Below are positions 34,747 to 34,974 of a stretch of 34,974 nt of DNA, piece by piece. The notes under the pieces were generated by a model. It was not told the DNA's origin and did not search any database. It was given only the letters and a program-made list of their open reading frames with translations. Position 1 is the stretch's first letter; each line of letters begins with the position of its first letter. This DNA is from an uncultured Acidobacteriota bacterium. Lineage in GTDB: Bacteria; Acidobacteriota; Thermoanaerobaculia; Gp7-AA8. The DNA lies in the NCBI GenBank assembly GCA_946887105.1, contig CAMPKJ010000020.1, forward strand, positions 1 to 34,974, read 5' to 3'. Both the position numbers and the translations under genes were made by a program.

Positions 34747-34974
34747 ATCCGTTCTCAGGCGCGTCGATGCCCTGCGCACCGGCGAACTGCCGCCCGAGGA
34801 GCAGGGGCTGGTCCACGAACACCTGAAAAACTGCCAGAGCTGCGACGAGTCGCTGAGCGACGTCGGCGAGCTGGCCACGCGCGTCAAGACGCTCATGGCC
34901 GCGCCGCCGCGCTCGTGCAAAGACGAGCTCGCGGATTTCTACGACCGCGTCGACGACGTCTTCGTGGCGTTCTC
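34736..34974 (+). CDS. Zinc-binding anti-sigma factor, 3' end cut by window
   Basis: 79 codons visible before the window ends, no stop. The N-terminal anti-sigma zinc-finger motif H-x3-C-x2-C is present in 'HEHLKNCQSC', preceded by 'LRTGELPPEEQGLV', as in zf-HC2/ZAS-domain proteins that hold ECF sigma factors inactive. It overlaps the end of the sigma-factor gene by 11 bp in another frame, indicating translational coupling and balanced production. Whether it has a membrane helix cannot be seen. Confidence 0.88.
   Translation, partial: MRCRSVLRRVDALRTGELPPEEQGLVHEHLKNCQSCDESLSDVGELATRVKTLMAAPPRSCKDELADFYDRVDDVFVAF

Overview
The window is GC-rich bacterial chromosome, densely packed with genes on both strands. 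It holds about 32 protein genes and no visible rRNA, tRNA, CRISPR array, transposase or phage gene. A VWFA domain of the type expanded in Acidobacteriota, joined to a degenerate GWxTD-like domain, suggests an Acidobacteriota-like organism. So do a secreted FG-GAP protein with Ig-like domains and an 'H-x-x-ELR' C-terminus, and many TANNNT boxes placed right against start codons. This placement is an inference from gene content. An Omp85-type protein shows a diderm envelope.

Layout. 1-2819 (+): partial GWxTD/VWFA protein and a half-size TMEM165/GDT1 transporter. 2889-4508 (-): two-subunit serine dehydratase. 4604-7881 (+): stand-alone receiver protein, class II aldolase, secreted serine hydrolase. 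7884-15050 (-): DUF1624 acyltransferase, sigma-54 response regulator, histidine kinase, DUF4390-like protein and Omp85-like protein (the last four form a probable operon), a small anchored protein and two overlapping DUF421 membrane proteins. 15144-17914 (+): tiny membrane protein and two overlapping antiporter-like genes. 17840-18628 (-): BtpA-family protein. 18655-20651 (+): cysS and ruvA. 20929-22426 (+): Thr-rich lipoprotein and a secreted caspase-like (clan CD) protein. 22468-25737 (+): three bacterial-PH membrane proteins and an ABC-F ATPase, all joined by ATGA overlaps. 25841-28640: dual-specificity phosphatase (+), P1-family peptidase (-), DEAD-box helicase (+). 28644-33980 (-): Uup-like ABC-F ATPase followed by a 1180-residue secreted FG-GAP protein. 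34132-34974 (+): ECF-like sigma factor overlapping a zinc-binding anti-sigma factor cut by the window edge.

The most unusual signal lies between the genes. Six intergenic elements share one design: a 7, 8 or 9-10 bp unit repeated 3-5 times, a short core, then the reverse complement of the same unit repeated 4-5 times. Three unrelated unit sequences use this design: GTTCCTCGG (2 copies), GTCTCAAA/GTCGCAAA (3 copies) and GTTGTCG (1 copy). They sit between co-directional genes and in one case between divergent genes, so they are not simply terminators. Two copies of a separate REP-like CTTCTCCC palindrome are also present.

A second genome-scale signal is probable leaderless transcription. At six genes a TANNNT -10 box ends exactly 6 nt before the start codon, which would put +1 on the start codon. 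Four more have 9-10 nt. The cysS/btpA pair appears to share one symmetrical, bidirectional -10 element.
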